A DNA stretch of 64,000 nt from Arabidopsis thaliana (GCF_000001735.4 NC_003076.8:8060001-8124000); one strand, 5' to 3'; counted from the first letter of the stretch, positions 13,363 to 24,711 are shown. Numbers and translations: made by a program. Notes: generated by a model from the letters alone, not told the origin.

Positions 13363-14118
13363 TCAATCATCTTTGTTATCACCGGAGAAGTAAATCTCAC
13401 AAGACCTAGGAAGAAACACAGGCAACAAGAGACCAAACAGATTATAAAACCACATCACCGTGTTAACCGATGCAATCACTCTTCCTCCGTACAATCTCAA
13501 CGGACCACCAGGACGTTGAGTGTCGGAGAATTCTGCTTTAACCCAATCCAAAAGAGCGAAAATCCTACGAGCGTTGTAGAAAACCGGTCCAAGAATACCT
13601 ATTGGCATCGAATACTTGTCAGAGAAACCAATAGGTTCTGTGAAAGCTTGACCTGAGAGGAGAAATAGATGTGGTGCGGCGGCTCCAGCACCGTGAATGT
13701 CTCCACGGTATATTCCATCTCCGATGTAACAAAGAGGGAAGAGTAGGCCTGAGAAAGAGTTTTATTATTTACAAAAACATTTACATAAGTATTTGATGAG
13801 AAAAGATTAGTAACCTATAATTGCAGTGGCGAGGAAGTAAGCTTGAAAGAGTTTGTTTTTAGGGTTTGAGAGTCTCTTCTTCTGTTCTGTTTGCTTGCGA
13901 GGGAAGGCAAATCTTGAGAGAAACTCATACAAGTAGATATAACACAAGATTACAAACGCTATTTCTCCGATCCCAACGAGTCCTTTTGCGGCTAATAAAA
14001 TCATGAAAGAGAGAAACACAAGCTGTCTTTTGCGGCTGATGAGACCACGTTTCGGTGGTGGTTGCGGTGGAGATGGTTTAGAGTCGGTGAGATCTTTCTC
14101 TCGTATTTCTTCCGACAT
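13363..14118 (-). CDS. Plant-specific transmembrane protein, unknown function
   Basis: Two exons on the minus strand (14118-13815 and 13748-13363) give 229 residues. The N-terminus is hydrophilic and Pro-rich (SPPQPPPKRGL). Hydrophobic segments follow: LVFLSFMILLAAKGLVGIGE, IAFVILCYIYLYEFL, a stretch near AYFLATAIIGYGLLFPLCY, and NTVMWFYNLFGLLLPVFL near the C-terminus. This fits a polytopic membrane protein with cytosolic ends rich in Lys and Asp. Plant genomes carry similar uncharacterised proteins. No catalytic motif is visible. The single intron has standard borders and phase. Confidence 0.8.
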
Positions 14119-14624
14119 TGGAAAAGTTTTTGGAGTTTCAAGAGTTGTTTCGAAGCTTGAATAAGAAAATGAGAGATGACAATTTGGTTTGGTGGGGTAA
14201 GAAAAGAGTGTAGATATGGAGTGGTTAACCTTCTCTGTCTTCTTATCTATTTCTGGACCTTACAATTATTATTATATACAAAAATGAGAAATAAAAAATA
14301 AGATTAGTTGTTGTGATGTATCGAATATGACAAGTGTTTTACCTGAAATCTCATGATTTGTTAGATTTTGTGACCATACAAAAATGGTTAATAAAACAAA
14401 TTAGAAGACTAATTAGAGACAAATACTAAACACACCCTTAATTGCCAAAAGTTACCAAATTTATCTTAAGTGTTACAAGTTTTCTGATTTCTTGCCTGAA
14501 TCAGCTTGAACTGTTCTCATTTTTTGTTTTATTGCCTAAAAAAATGTTTCCTTACAACAAAAGGTTTACATTTTGGTGACTGATTAGACTTTTAATGATA
14601 CAAATTACAATAAGCAATCTTTCT
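14119..14624. other. Spacer upstream of the membrane-protein gene
   Basis: This holds the promoter and leader of the gene to the left (transcribed leftwards) and the 3' UTR of the mTERF gene. It is AT-rich and nothing else is seen. Confidence 0.55.
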
Positions 14625-15998
14625 TCACAATGCTATCTTATTTATTAGAATGCTATCTCCGGTGAAGATAGAGTTCAACTCAGGCAACACATCCTGATGC
14701 TTCTCCACAAAAAGCTTCAAAAACTTCAGCTTAGGACTCGTCAAAACAGACGATATCGCAGGCATTTCACCGATCAGCCCGTTCGACATAAGAGCTTTGA
14801 TTACATTACACCGCGGTAAAACGAACTTCTCCAAGCTGAAACCAAGTACAATAGGAGTCGAAGCTACAACCTTTAAAGGCCAACCCATTGTCTTCACAAG
14901 AAACTCGGTCTTCTTCTTCACCGAATCCGCAGCTAATCCAATGCACTGAGGATGTCGCTTAATGATCATCAAAACCTCGTCTTTCGTAAATCCTAGCTCA
15001 AGAAAAGTTTTAACTGACTTCACTATCTTCTCCTCTGAAGTCCCTACACATTCAGGGTACTTCTTAACCACTAAGCAGACCTCTTCTTTCGTTAGACCAA
15101 CACGTTTCAAAGTCTCAAACTTTTGAATTATATTCTTCTCAGAGTATTTCAAAGAGAAAGGCCATTTCTTGAAAACTGCCCAAACTTCATTAACACTAAG
15201 TCCTAACCTTATATAAGCATTCACTTTCTCCTCTATAGTCTTATCACTAAGCTCATAGAAAACATACAAAGCATTAACAAACTTTGGACTTTTCGGATCA
15301 AAACCCATCTCAACAATCTTCTTAACCGATTCTTCAAATCTTTCTTTACCACAAACTGGTTTAGCTCTAGAGATCAACAAGTTCAATAACAGTCTCTGTG
15401 GTACTCCTAATTTTCTCAAAACCGATACATTTCGATTTCGATTCGTCTGCTTTCTCTTGGAAGAAGAAGAACTAGAATCTTGATCTTGCAAAATCTCTTT
15501 GACATAATCATAGTAATGACTAATCCATTTCCCTCCTCTCTTTCCCAAGATCTTAGGAACTTTTGAAACAATCTCTGTAAGCTCAGAGCTTGAAGCTCCG
15601 TTAAGCTTCAAGAAATGAAGTTTAGCACGAAGAGTTTTCTCAGGATTCTCAATGAGAAATCGTGGGTAAGTGGAAATAATACTTGAGATTTGAGAATCTT
15701 TGAATCCATAGCTTCTTAAGAGTTTAAGCACTGAATCTGGATTACCTTTTTCATCGAAGTTAGCTTTCATTGAGATTGATTCAGCGAGTTTTGTAGTTAA
15801 CCCTAATGAATCAATAAGGTAAGAGACTGTGAAAGTTTTCCTCTTTCGTTCATCTTCAAGACTTAGATCTTTAGTAGTAGTAACAACGGAAGAGAACGAT
15901 TCAGTGAAAGCAGAGGAGTTTTGGAGAAGAAGATTCAGATTCCGCCATTGATGTAACTCGCGTGACCTTCTTCCACCATGGAGTATTAATGAAAACAT
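14625..15998 (-). CDS. mTERF-family organellar protein
   Basis: An uninterrupted 457-residue frame. Repeated helical modules of the mTERF type follow each other from about residue 75 onward, with the recurring pattern of a hydrophobic helix, then YP or HP, e.g. ISTYPRFLIENPEKTLRAK, VVKKYPECVGTSEEKI and IIKRHPQCIGLAADSVKKK. The N-terminus (MFSLILHGGRRSRELHQWR) is basic, Ser-rich and lacks acidic residues, like a mitochondrial presequence. mTERF proteins bind nucleic acid in organelles and act in transcription, termination or splicing. Intronless genes of this length form a large expanded clade in Arabidopsis. The precise target is unknown and mitochondrial location is inferred. Confidence 0.9.
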   Translation of the reverse strand: MFSLILHGGRRSRELHQWRNLNLLLQNSSAFTESFSSVVTTTKDLSLEDERKRKTFTVSYLIDSLGLTTKLAESISMKANFDEKGNPDSVLKLLRSYGFKDSQISSIISTYPRFLIENPEKTLRAKLHFLKLNGASSSELTEIVSKVPKILGKRGGKWISHYYDYVKEILQDQDSSSSSSKRKQTNRNRNVSVLRKLGVPQRLLLNLLISRAKPVCGKERFEESVKKIVEMGFDPKSPKFVNALYVFYELSDKTIEEKVNAYIRLGLSVNEVWAVFKKWPFSLKYSEKNIIQKFETLKRVGLTKEEVCLVVKKYPECVGTSEEKIVKSVKTFLELGFTKDEVLMIIKRHPQCIGLAADSVKKKTEFLVKTMGWPLKVVASTPIVLGFSLEKFVLPRCNVIKALMSNGLIGEMPAISSVLTSPKLKFLKLFVEKHQDVLPELNSIFTGDSILINKIAL

Positions 15999-16615
15999 GA
16001 TGAGATTTATGGAGAGAAAGGAGAAAGAGTGGGTCGATCAATCTGAAAATGCTCTGTTTTTAACGGAGATGATGAAGACAATGAACGACGGCAGAACATA
16101 AGACTGATTGTCTTTAGGGTTTTAGATTTAATTATTTTTAGGAAATTCTTATTAACAAAAAAAAAATCATCAATTTGAGTTTGTAAACCAAAGTTGTGTA
16201 CTGTTTAACCTTACACCAGAGTGGTTTAGCTTTGGTAATCACCATTGAAGATAGATAGTGATTGGGTTTTAGAGATTAGCAAATTAAATAACAAATTATG
16301 TTACACCGTTCACTTGAAAGTTAAAACAGATTTGATAACAATTGCATTAACTAATTTTTCTTTTTTATTGACAACAGTACATGAAACTTTAAACAACATA
16401 AGTACTAAAAAACCATGGTCCAAATATTACAATTCCAAACCAAACACACTACATAATCATACAAATAACCCACACACGCTTATTATCAACCACGAGCACA
16501 TTATTACCATACTTAAAAAGCCATAAGGTTTTTCTCCTTAATCAAATTAATTAGCTAATTAACCAAAATATGTAGTTTGATTAATTATCTAATTAACCTT
16601 AAACTAAACAAACAC
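15999..16615. other. Spacer between the mTERF gene and DCR
   Basis: This holds the mTERF promoter and the DCR 3' UTR, since both genes run leftwards. It is AT-rich and no extra gene is supported. Confidence 0.55.
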
Positions 16616-19600
16616 TCAAACAAACCCATTGCCATTTCCATTGACATAGCCATTACCATTACCATTGACATGGCCATTACCATTGGTGAGCTTCTTTCCA
16701 TCATCTTCTTCTTCCTCCTCACTAAGTAAAAACTCTTTGCTCTTCACAAGCTTCTCCATAACAGAAGCTTCAAGAGTTATCTCCACATCAATACTTATGC
16801 CTCCTGCTTTACCTTGGTACAAATACATCATCCCATTAAACCGGTTATTCGACCCGCTCCTAACCGTTTCCGGTTTTCCAAACCCGAAATCCACCTCGTA
16901 AACACGAAACCTCGGTGAGCTTCCCACCGCAACACAATTCACTCCGGCGTCTTTGAATTGAAAAATCTTCGGCGATTTCTCCCACTCGTCGTTACGTGCG
17001 TCGATCACACTCGCGTCGTGTGCCGCGATTGCTTTCTGGATCACCGAAGCTCCGAACTCCGGTCCGTGCGCTGCTAGTAGCCCCGCCGCTGTTCCGGTGA
17101 AGATCGCTTGAATCAAGTTTCCGAAATATTCCTCCGGCATTGGAGGATCAACGCGGCGGCGACAGTCGGCGAAGACGGTGAAAATAGTTATGTCCTCCGG
17201 TTTGAGTCCACGCGCTAAGGTGACGTGGCGCCAGATGTGTGATGTCAGGGATTGGAATGTTGAGAATGGTTTTGAACTGTCCGATGGGATTACTGAATTA
17301 GCTCTTGACTTGATCGTGTGGACAGCAAAGTCCGAGAACCTGAAGATCTTTTCTACTAGCTGCGGCGGTTCCACCGTCGGATTGGCAGCATCTTCGCCGT
17401 TGGAGGTCTCGTTGGGGTCCTTGGGAGCAGTGAGGTCGAGCTTCACGCGCGTGTCACGCGCCTTCGATCGGTCAAGGAAAGGTTGAGTCGAGATGGATTG
17501 GGCTCCACGACAGATCTCGGCCCATGAGCTCATAAAATGCCACGTGGATGTCCCGTCTAAGACTGCGTGATTGAAAGCTAGGCCCATTGCAAGCCCATCT
17601 TTTAGCTTGGTCACCTGTTGCGAAACGAAAAATGTTGGTTAATTAATACTTGTGAAAATGTTTTTATTTTTCTTTTAAATTTTAGTGTAATGCTTTTTTT
17701 TTCATGTTAATGGTTTGGAGTGTTTGATTTGGACGATAGTTTCGAGACCAACATAGACAATGACTCTCCCAACGACTACACCTATATTCTAAAGCCATTA
17801 CATTCAATGCACATTAATGCCGTTGAGAATTTAAATGACCATATCCGACGAAAATGAAAGTTTGTATAATGAATGAAGTTACGTATGCAATATATACACG
17901 TTTTAATACGTATGAATACAATCAATCAAATATACGACGTTGAAAGTGTTTAAGTTATTTTATTTTTGAACAGCTATTTAGGTGAAAGTGTTTATCCCCA
18001 CGAATCTCAATATTACACGACGTTGTTATTTTCTTGTACAATATTTCTATTAGTTTTTTTTGGTGTGAAAACAATATTTTTATACTGTTATAGTCAAGTA
18101 GTCAACGTGGGTCGATGATAAAAAAAAATGATGATGAAACTCATATGATTTAGTTGGCGCTAAAGCTGATATTTATATTTGTATAGGATTGATTGATAAT
18201 GACTATTAAATTCTCTAATGTGTACTATTTGTTGAGTGATATATACAAATTTAATCTATCTACTTATTTTGTACATGCATACGTGGTGTTTGCTATTTAC
18301 TCATAGTTTGTATCCGTAGCATGTTATTGGTCAGTCATTGAATGTTGTATTTATGGTTGTGTCAGTTAATTTATTTTTCTCTTACAAAAAATTACACAAT
18401 AAAAAAAAAAAACAGTAAAAAAAAAGGGATTCGAAAACCGAGTTTCTCAAATCATTGACTACAATTACTGTAGAGATGAAAATGAACATACACATATATC
18501 TTATACATATGTGTATGGTCATGGTATAATACGTGCATGTGTAATATATTCATAAGCATAAAGTATGCATGTCAAGCTTCTAAAATAACAAATTTTATTG
18601 GTAACAAGAAACTTTTGTATAAAATGCATGTCAACCTGATTTTTTGTTACCATTTAAGTCGTGTATAGTGTTTTGTGATTTAATATGCACTCTTCAGTAG
18701 TTAGGAGATGTCAATATTTTTCCCATTTTTAACTCTGTTTTGATCAAAGTTAATGTCAGCATTTTCTGAAGTACGTGAACTGCGTTCCTTTTTCTTGCTG
18801 GAAAGATACACTTGTACTTCATATACTGGTTTATGCGTTATTTTATTATTTTGTAATTCATTTTATTTTTTCTTTATAGCTAATACTAATAGAGTTTTGG
18901 ATGTTACGTGATGTTTCTCTTGAAATGGTAATATTTATTGACGGGTAGTAGTTCAATATATATTTATTACATAACATGCATCAAGATTCAGTAAACATAA
19001 CCACATAGAAATGATTACATAATCAGATATTTGTGTGATAATTCAGATACGTAAAATCAGTAGTGGTTATCTAGTTGTATATATTTTCTTTCGTCACGCC
19101 GATTGAAAATCTAATTCTATATTATTATACGTGAAAATAAACAAGTTGGACGACAAAGATACTGACATGGGATTAGTGTAATATGTATAAAATATATAAA
19201 CATTAAAAGAAGTCATCATACCTGGACAGCAAGGAGTGGTCTGCTAAGTCCTTCCAAGTTCAAGATCCCATTGTAAGGAACCAACTCCTTGAACTTAGCC
19301 GTCCCGTCCTCAGCCGTTAGATCATCGACGGTTACGTCAGCAGCATGAGCGACGGAGAACTCTACGCCGTTGATCTCTGAGTCTTCAGCGTCGTACTCAA
19401 CACGGAAGACTCCTTCATCGTCCTTGGCCAGCTTACCGGCGAGTTGATAGAAGTCTTCAAGAACCAAACCCAAACCATCTTTGAGATTCTCCACGACCTC
19501 GTTTTGGAATGTGGGTTCCTCGAGATCTAGAAGGTTCTGGAACTTGTAGAGTAGAAACTTCTGGTTGTAGTAGAAAGCAAGGTAAGGAAGATCAAATGTG

Positions 19601-19677
19601 GTGAGGTGGAATTGTTTCTTCCCTAGTACTGGTTTTGTTGGTTTCACATGTGTTTTGCTCATAATCTTTATCTTCAT
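16616..19677 (-). CDS. DCR: BAHD acyltransferase DCR (cuticle formation)
   Basis: Two exons on the minus strand (19677-19222 and 17614-16616) give 484 residues, the length of Arabidopsis DCR/PEL3. The BAHD catalytic motif HAVLD is at residues 167-171 and the structural motif DFGFG at about 394-398. An acidic run (SEEEEEDDGKK) and an unusual Asn-Gly repeat tail (GNGHVNGNGNGYVNGNGNG) end the protein. DCR is a soluble cytosolic acyltransferase needed for normal cutin, notably dihydroxy-C16 acid incorporation, and for organ separation; this is established knowledge of the family member. There is no transit or signal peptide. The start is supported by exact length and by the KQFHLTTFDLP motif. One unusually long intron (1,607 bp) splits the gene. 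Confidence 0.96.
17615..19221 (-). other. Long intron of DCR
   Basis: A 1,607-bp AT-rich intron with donor GTATGA and acceptor AACAG. No coding potential or terminal inverted repeat was recognised inside it. At this size it could hold regulatory sequence, but nothing specific is visible. Confidence 0.75.
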
Positions 19678-19818
19678 GGTGAAAGAGATTTTAACTGGCC
19701 TTGGATCAATGTGGTATTGTGATGATCACAAGAAGATATTAAATTAGCTATTGTTTTTCTTTTTGTGTGAGACTAGAGTGTAGTGTGGAGAGTGGTAAAG
19801 AAAGAACTAAAGGCTGTG

Positions 19819-19826
19819 TTTTATAG
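19819..19826 (-). promoter_or_regulatory. DCR TATA box
   Basis: The minus strand reads CTATAAAA about 145 bases upstream of the DCR ATG, a typical plant TATA box. The leader in between is free of upstream stops that would alter the start choice. Confidence 0.55.
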
Positions 19827-21015
19827 AGATGTGCAGTGTGTAGTTGGGTTAGGCATTTAAGGTTTCATGGAAGTAGTTGTGATTCAATTAATGACTCAAT
19901 TACACTTTTCTTCCGTAAATTTATTTGCATGAATTGTTAAGTTAAATTAAGTTGTAGTTTAAGGATAGAGGTTGAGAATTGAGATACAAAAATAAGTATT
20001 GTAATGATGCTACAAGTGTAGGACACTATAAATGCCGATAAAGATGGTAACGAAGCTCAAACCAAGCCAAAATTGTAGTATTTTGGATCGTACCTGTATT
20101 TAAAACGATCCTATATATACACTACTTTTAATTACATGTGCATGACACCTTATATTTTCTATATTTTCTGAAGACATGCATATGCTTTCATTTCAATAGT
20201 TTATAATATTTGTTTAGATGCTTAATGTTTGACGAGAGGTTGGACTAACCGGTGTGGTATATAAGCATTTGAGTATTAGTATTTTTTTAACCACAGTTTC
20301 ATCAAGTTTTAAGAAGTTCTATCAGATTGGAGAAACCTTTGCAACGTTGTCTAAACAAATGTGTATAATTTTGCTAATGAAACAAAATTAATGTTTAAAT
20401 TTCTGAAATTATAATTTATAGATGGATTTGATGAAGTTGTTGGGTTTTCTATAATGATTTCCTCTTTACCTACATTCTGTAATCGCTATAAACTGTACAT
20501 ATATACCCTATTTTATACATGGAAGAAAACACTTTATTGGATTTCAAGGACTCTACTTCCCATATTTAGTTTAGTAGGTAATAAGTGGAACTGTGGAGGT
20601 TCGACAACGACTTCTCCGGCTAATAAAATCTTATGGTTTCTACTTAGTACTTTCTACTGATTGTGTATAAATTACCCAAACCAAGAATGCCTAGCTTTAC
20701 AAAAACCATAATAGCCGACTTACAAAAATTAATAAGCCAATGATAACAATGATAACAATTTTGGTTCTATTTTGTAAAATAGTATTTAATATTTGGATAG
20801 TTTGATTATTTAAAGTATTTGATTGTTTTGGTTCTAAAAATAATTAATATTTGATTTTATAATTACAGTTATAGGTATTATTTTGGATATTTTCTACGTT
20901 TCTGGATATTTTGGTTATCGGTTCGGTTTTATTTTATTTAAAACTTAAATCAATAATTAAATTAAATTACATGCATTAAAGTAATATATTCTATAGACTT
21001 ATAAAATCTCTAAAT
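19827..21015. other. Intergenic spacer upstream of DCR
   Basis: AT-rich DNA upstream of DCR with no supported gene. From about 20740 to 20960 it becomes repetitive, with recurring TTTGGATA/TTTTGGTT words that resemble decayed non-autonomous transposon sequence. No termini could be defined. Confidence 0.4.
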
Positions 21016-21324
21016 GAGTTATCGATTATCATGTCATCGATACACAAAAAGGCTATATTGCTAGAGACTTTTTAGATTGTAGTTTGATATGTATTTATTC
21101 GATATGGAGGTTTGTCTTGCAAAGTATAAATTATATTGAGGTTTTTTTGCACAAAACCCTTATATTTTCAAACAGAGTTATCGAGTGTCACGTCATCGAT
21201 ACACGGGAGGGCTGTATTGCAAGTGACTTTTAAGATTGTGGGATTGACTTGCATAATTCGAACTTTGAGGCTAAACTTGCAAACAAGATTGACTTGAAGG
21301 GTTAATTTTGCAGAAAACCCTAAT
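21016..21324. repeat. Two-unit imperfect tandem repeat, unit about 159 bp
   Basis: Unit 1 starts at 21016 and unit 2 at 21175. Both begin GAGTTATCGA, share CGTCATCGATACAC or the near-identical TGTCATCGATACAC, then GGCT(A/G)TATTGC, and end with a TTTTGCA(C/G)AAAACCCT-like block. Within units the right half is more diverged. No coding capacity is seen. Confidence 0.7.
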
Positions 21325-21491
21325 AATAAAATAAAATAAAAACTTCGCATAACATTGAAGAAGTAACCTTTATCAGAAAAAAAACATTGAAGAAGAAACC
21401 ATTATGACATTTTATTTAAGATTCTCAAACACAAAGAAATATCTTAAAAATAATACAAAAACAAATTTTAGTTAAGAAAACAACTAAAATT

Positions 21492-22169
21492 TAGGTTTAT
21501 GGAGGATCATATTCACATGCATCAACACAAATCTAAGCGCTAGCTTATGTTTCGCCAAAGTCTTGTTAATGTTTTGTGTGAAGAACAGAGTATGAAAGAA
21601 AAAACAGAGTATGAACGTAAACAATCTTATTGACTTGATTGTATTACAAAACTCGACTGTGTGTTACAGAAACAAGACTCGATCTATACTTATATGAAAC
21701 GAAACACTGTGTTGAGAAGACACTCTAATGAACGACACAACTTATAACTCACGATTCTTAACTTAATAACTAACTTATACGAATGTGACTTTGCCTTATA
21801 CAAGATTTGATTATACTGCAACAAGACTTATTTTTTCTAAAAAAGCTTGCACAATGCACCGATGTCAGGTAACTAAATTCATGGTCTTCAATTTATATAT
21901 TAAAAAATGTCTTTAGTTTCTTTATTATATAAAATCAAAGTTTACAATTTCTACCCAACCAACAATCTACAACACAAAATATTACATTTTATCTACCCAC
22001 TCGAGCTTATGGGTCATTGATGATCCAGCTGATCTCTTTAAAGCCGATGGAAAATAATAGATGGGAGATAGTACATGCTGTGAAGAAAGACAGAGGGAGG
22101 AACCAATGCTAAATGTCCATATCTTAAGTTTTTGGATAAATAAATGAATAATCTAATCTGGAATTACCT
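21492..22169. repeat. Duplicated upstream block, copy A (left part)
   Basis: It is directly repeated at 24712-25110. Shared blocks include AGGTTTATGGAGGATC, CACAAATCTAAGCGCT, ACAACACAAAATATTACATT and GTGAAGAAAGACAGAGGGAG, in the same order and orientation. Copy A carries about 280 extra bases (roughly 21545-21825) that copy B lacks. It lies directly upstream of the intact C2-domain gene. Confidence 0.85.
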
Positions 22170-22200
22170 TGACTCCAAATGAAAACCGAACCGTATTATG

Positions 22201-22277
22201 CAGTGCGGTTTCAATAGTAATGAAAATATCTGCAAATATATGTGTATATATTTTCGTTACTATTAAAACCGCACCAC
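22201..22277. repeat. Short inverted repeat (hairpin)
   Basis: Left arm about 22201-22229 (GTGCGGTTTCAATAGTAA...) and right arm about 22247-22277 are complementary over roughly 28 bases with few mismatches, around an 18-base AT-rich loop. It is absent at the equivalent place in the second copy of this duplicated region. It may be a remnant of a foldback or hAT-like element. Confidence 0.6.
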
Positions 22278-22309
22278 ATTTTATCCGCGGTTAAACCGCA
22301 TGTCCATTC

Positions 22310-22640
22310 ATTCAATGGGAAAGATTATTGTGTCACCGTTAAAATCAGTTCCACCCAATGTAGAGTTTGGATTTAAGTGAAGACTCACATGGTTTTGAAT
22401 ATTGGCATTGGATTTATCAGTAGGTTGTACCAAACCTCCTAAGAAAACCTTGGTTCATGTCTGAAAGAGCCCATTTCGAATGTATGGCCCGATTTTTAAA
22501 AGTTGGTCGTCAATAGCGTATACGCATAGACAATAGATTTACAATTGGACCGACTAAATGGACATGTCGGCTATAATATTATTCTCACAAGCATATCGCA
22601 AGACAACGATATAAATATTAACTATTTATTTCTTTTTATT
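22310..22640. repeat. Duplicated upstream block, copy A (right part, C2 gene promoter)
   Basis: It is directly repeated at about 30480-31080. Shared blocks include AACTCACATGGTT-type sequence, TTGTACCAAACCTCC, GGTTCATGTCT, CATTTCGAA(T/C)GTATGGCCC and CATAAGCATATC-type sequence. In copy A this block is the immediate promoter region of the C2-domain gene. Confidence 0.8.
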
Positions 22641-22788
22641 TTCGTTTGATGTCAACTATTTTTTTGATTGGACCAAGTATTCTGTTAAACAGATAAACTA
22701 ATAACTAAAACATATATATACATAAACACAGGGATGAATCATGTTATTTTCGTCGTGCAAAATAATTTTCCAATATACCCTCAAGGAA

Positions 22789-23378
22789 ATGTCATCCCAC
22801 GGCCGAGAAGTAGAGGTGACCATCTCATCGGCAAAGGATATCAAGAACGTGAACTGGCGCAACGGCCCAAACAAGCCATACGCCGTTGTATGGATCGATC
22901 CGAAGTTCAAATCCTCCACAAGAGTTGACGAAGACGGCAACACTTGTACAACGTGGAACGAGACATTTGTCATCGCTTTACCTCCGGCCAACGACGATGA
23001 CGACAAGGTATACATCAACATCGTACACGCAGGCCGTGAAGAGAACACAAAGCCCCTCATCGGCTCCGCCCATCTCAGCCTCCGTGATGTCATTGATGAC
23101 GTCGGCTTCGGCGTCCCCTTCATGAAAACCCTCAAGCTCAAACGCCCCTCTGGCCGACCTCAGGGCAAACTCGACGTCACTGTCACCGTTCGAGAGACTC
23201 CAGGATCAAATTACGCGCTTCCTTATGGCGATCCATACGCGCCGGAAAAGGGGAGCAAGTTCGGTGGGATGGGGACTGGACTGGCGGTCGGGGCGGTGGC
23301 CGGAGTTTTGGGTGGGGTGGCATTAGCGGAGGGACTGGAGGCTGTGGAAGGCGATGAGGATGATGATGATGACGATGA

Positions 23379-23441
<63 letters not shown>

Positions 23442-23448
23442 CGAGTGA
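22789..23448 (+). CDS. C2-domain protein with poly-Asp/poly-Ala tail
   Basis: A single exon of 219 residues from the ATG at 22789 ([10 protein letters not shown]). An in-frame ATG at 22741 exists but adds a segment unlike the family, so the later start is preferred. Residues 5 to about 130 form a C2 domain of the SRC2-like plant type: [48 protein letters not shown], and [14 protein letters not shown] Gly/Ala-rich helix ([16 protein letters not shown]) follows, then a tail of Asp-Ala-Asp homopolymers coded by a trinucleotide repeat. Proteins of this kind bind membranes or other proteins, sometimes in defence or cold responses; the role here is unknown. A decayed relative lies at 31440-31603. 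Confidence 0.85.
23356..23447 (+). repeat. Coding GAT/GCT trinucleotide microsatellite
   Basis: The C2-protein tail is coded by a nearly pure run of GAT, then GCT, then GAT codons, giving poly-Asp, poly-Ala (7) and poly-Asp (about 15). Such tracts are prone to length change by slippage. Confidence 0.9.
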
Positions 23449-23713
23449 GACTTTGAGTTTACAGCTATATCATCTTTCATTGGTGAAGTCCTGAATTCTG
23501 TGTTGCAACATAACAAGCCTAATAACTTCGATTGAAAAACAAGTAACTCACATTAATGTTCGGGTAAGACTTCACAGAAAATAATGCAAAGGATTGATAT
23601 ATTCAAAATTTCGTGAGTCTCTCTTTTCTTTCATATGTTTTATACTGTATATTCTGCTCCATTTTCTCAAAACACATTTTAATTGAATTATTATAAAACC
23701 ACGTAATCATTTA

Positions 23714-24283
23714 CAGTAAAACCTCTATAAATTAATAATGTCGGGACCGAAAAAATTTATTAATTTAGAGAGGTATTAGTTTATCGATAAATTAATAATT
23801 ATTAATTTATAAAGAGATTTTACAAATTTTGTAATTTTTACAAAAAATCGATATAAAAAATACTTTTTTCTTTATAATCAATATTTTTTTCTAAAACTAA
23901 TTACAAGCAAAAAACAATTATTAAGTTTAAAAAATAATACAAAGTTTTTTCGACGTAGTAAAAATATTAGAATTAAGCTCTACAAATAATTAATAGAAAT
24001 TGAAATAAATAAATATTAGAGTCATATTTCAGTAAATATTTTACATATAATATTGATATATATATATACATACATATGTGTATATAGTGATAAATTTACA
24101 TAATTATTAATTTATAATATTGATGGGACCATATATTTATATAAGATTTTCAAAAAAATTATTATCTTATTAATTTATCGATTTGTATCAATTTTTACAC
24201 TGGTCCCAACTCGGGACCGGAAAAAATTATTAATTTATAGAGATTATTAATTTATCGAGTATTAATTTATGGAGGTTTTACTG
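23714..24283. mobile_element. Emigrant-like MITE (pogo/Tc1-mariner type)
   Basis: A 570-bp AT-rich element bounded by inverted ends CAGTAAAACCTC...GAGGTTTTACTG and flanked by TA on both sides, the target dinucleotide of this superfamily. The inner parts of the ends (AATTAATAAT, GGGACC) also mirror each other. The terminus CAGTAAAACCTCTATAAATT is that of the Arabidopsis Emigrant family as I remember it, whose autonomous relative Lemi1 encodes a pogo-like transposase. It has no coding capacity. Confidence 0.85.
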
Positions 24284-24711
24284 TAATTGTCCATTAAATG
24301 GTTACGGCTAAGATTTGCATAAGATAAACCGATAGTGTTTCTTGGCATTACATGATTACCACCATGGAAGAAAATTTCTTTTATTAGTTACAACTTACAA
24401 TTTAGAATTACTAGCAAATTGTTGAACAAAAAAAACAAAAAAAAAACTTGCAATTTTCTATCTTGTAACTTAAAAAATTGGGAAAAATGCTCTTTATGGT
24501 TTCTTTTTGCCAAAGTAATCAATTTCTTTGGCTCTTAGAGCACCTTTCATCCATAATTCTTAAGAAAATTTATATATTAGTGAAAAAAATAAAAATAAAA
24601 TATATATTGATCACAAGAATACATATATTACCAGCTACACTATGAGTCGCAAAGTAGTCGTTAAACAGCGTGTTAGGACTAAATAGCGACTAAAACAAAT
24701 AAAGTAAACAA
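24284..24711. other. Spacer between the MITE and duplicated block B
   Basis: AT-rich sequence without a supported gene or recognisable element. Confidence 0.5.

Noticed and set aside
13139..13656. Plus-strand frames downstream of the kinesin
   Set aside because: They lie in the 3' spacer and on the opposite strand of the membrane-protein gene; no domain.
22698..23141. Antisense open frame across the C2 gene
   Set aside because: It is a by-product of codon bias in the real gene; no domain, and it overlaps conserved C2 coding sequence.
23356..23447. Trinucleotide run as a CRISPR or satellite array
   Set aside because: It is a coding microsatellite with no spacers.
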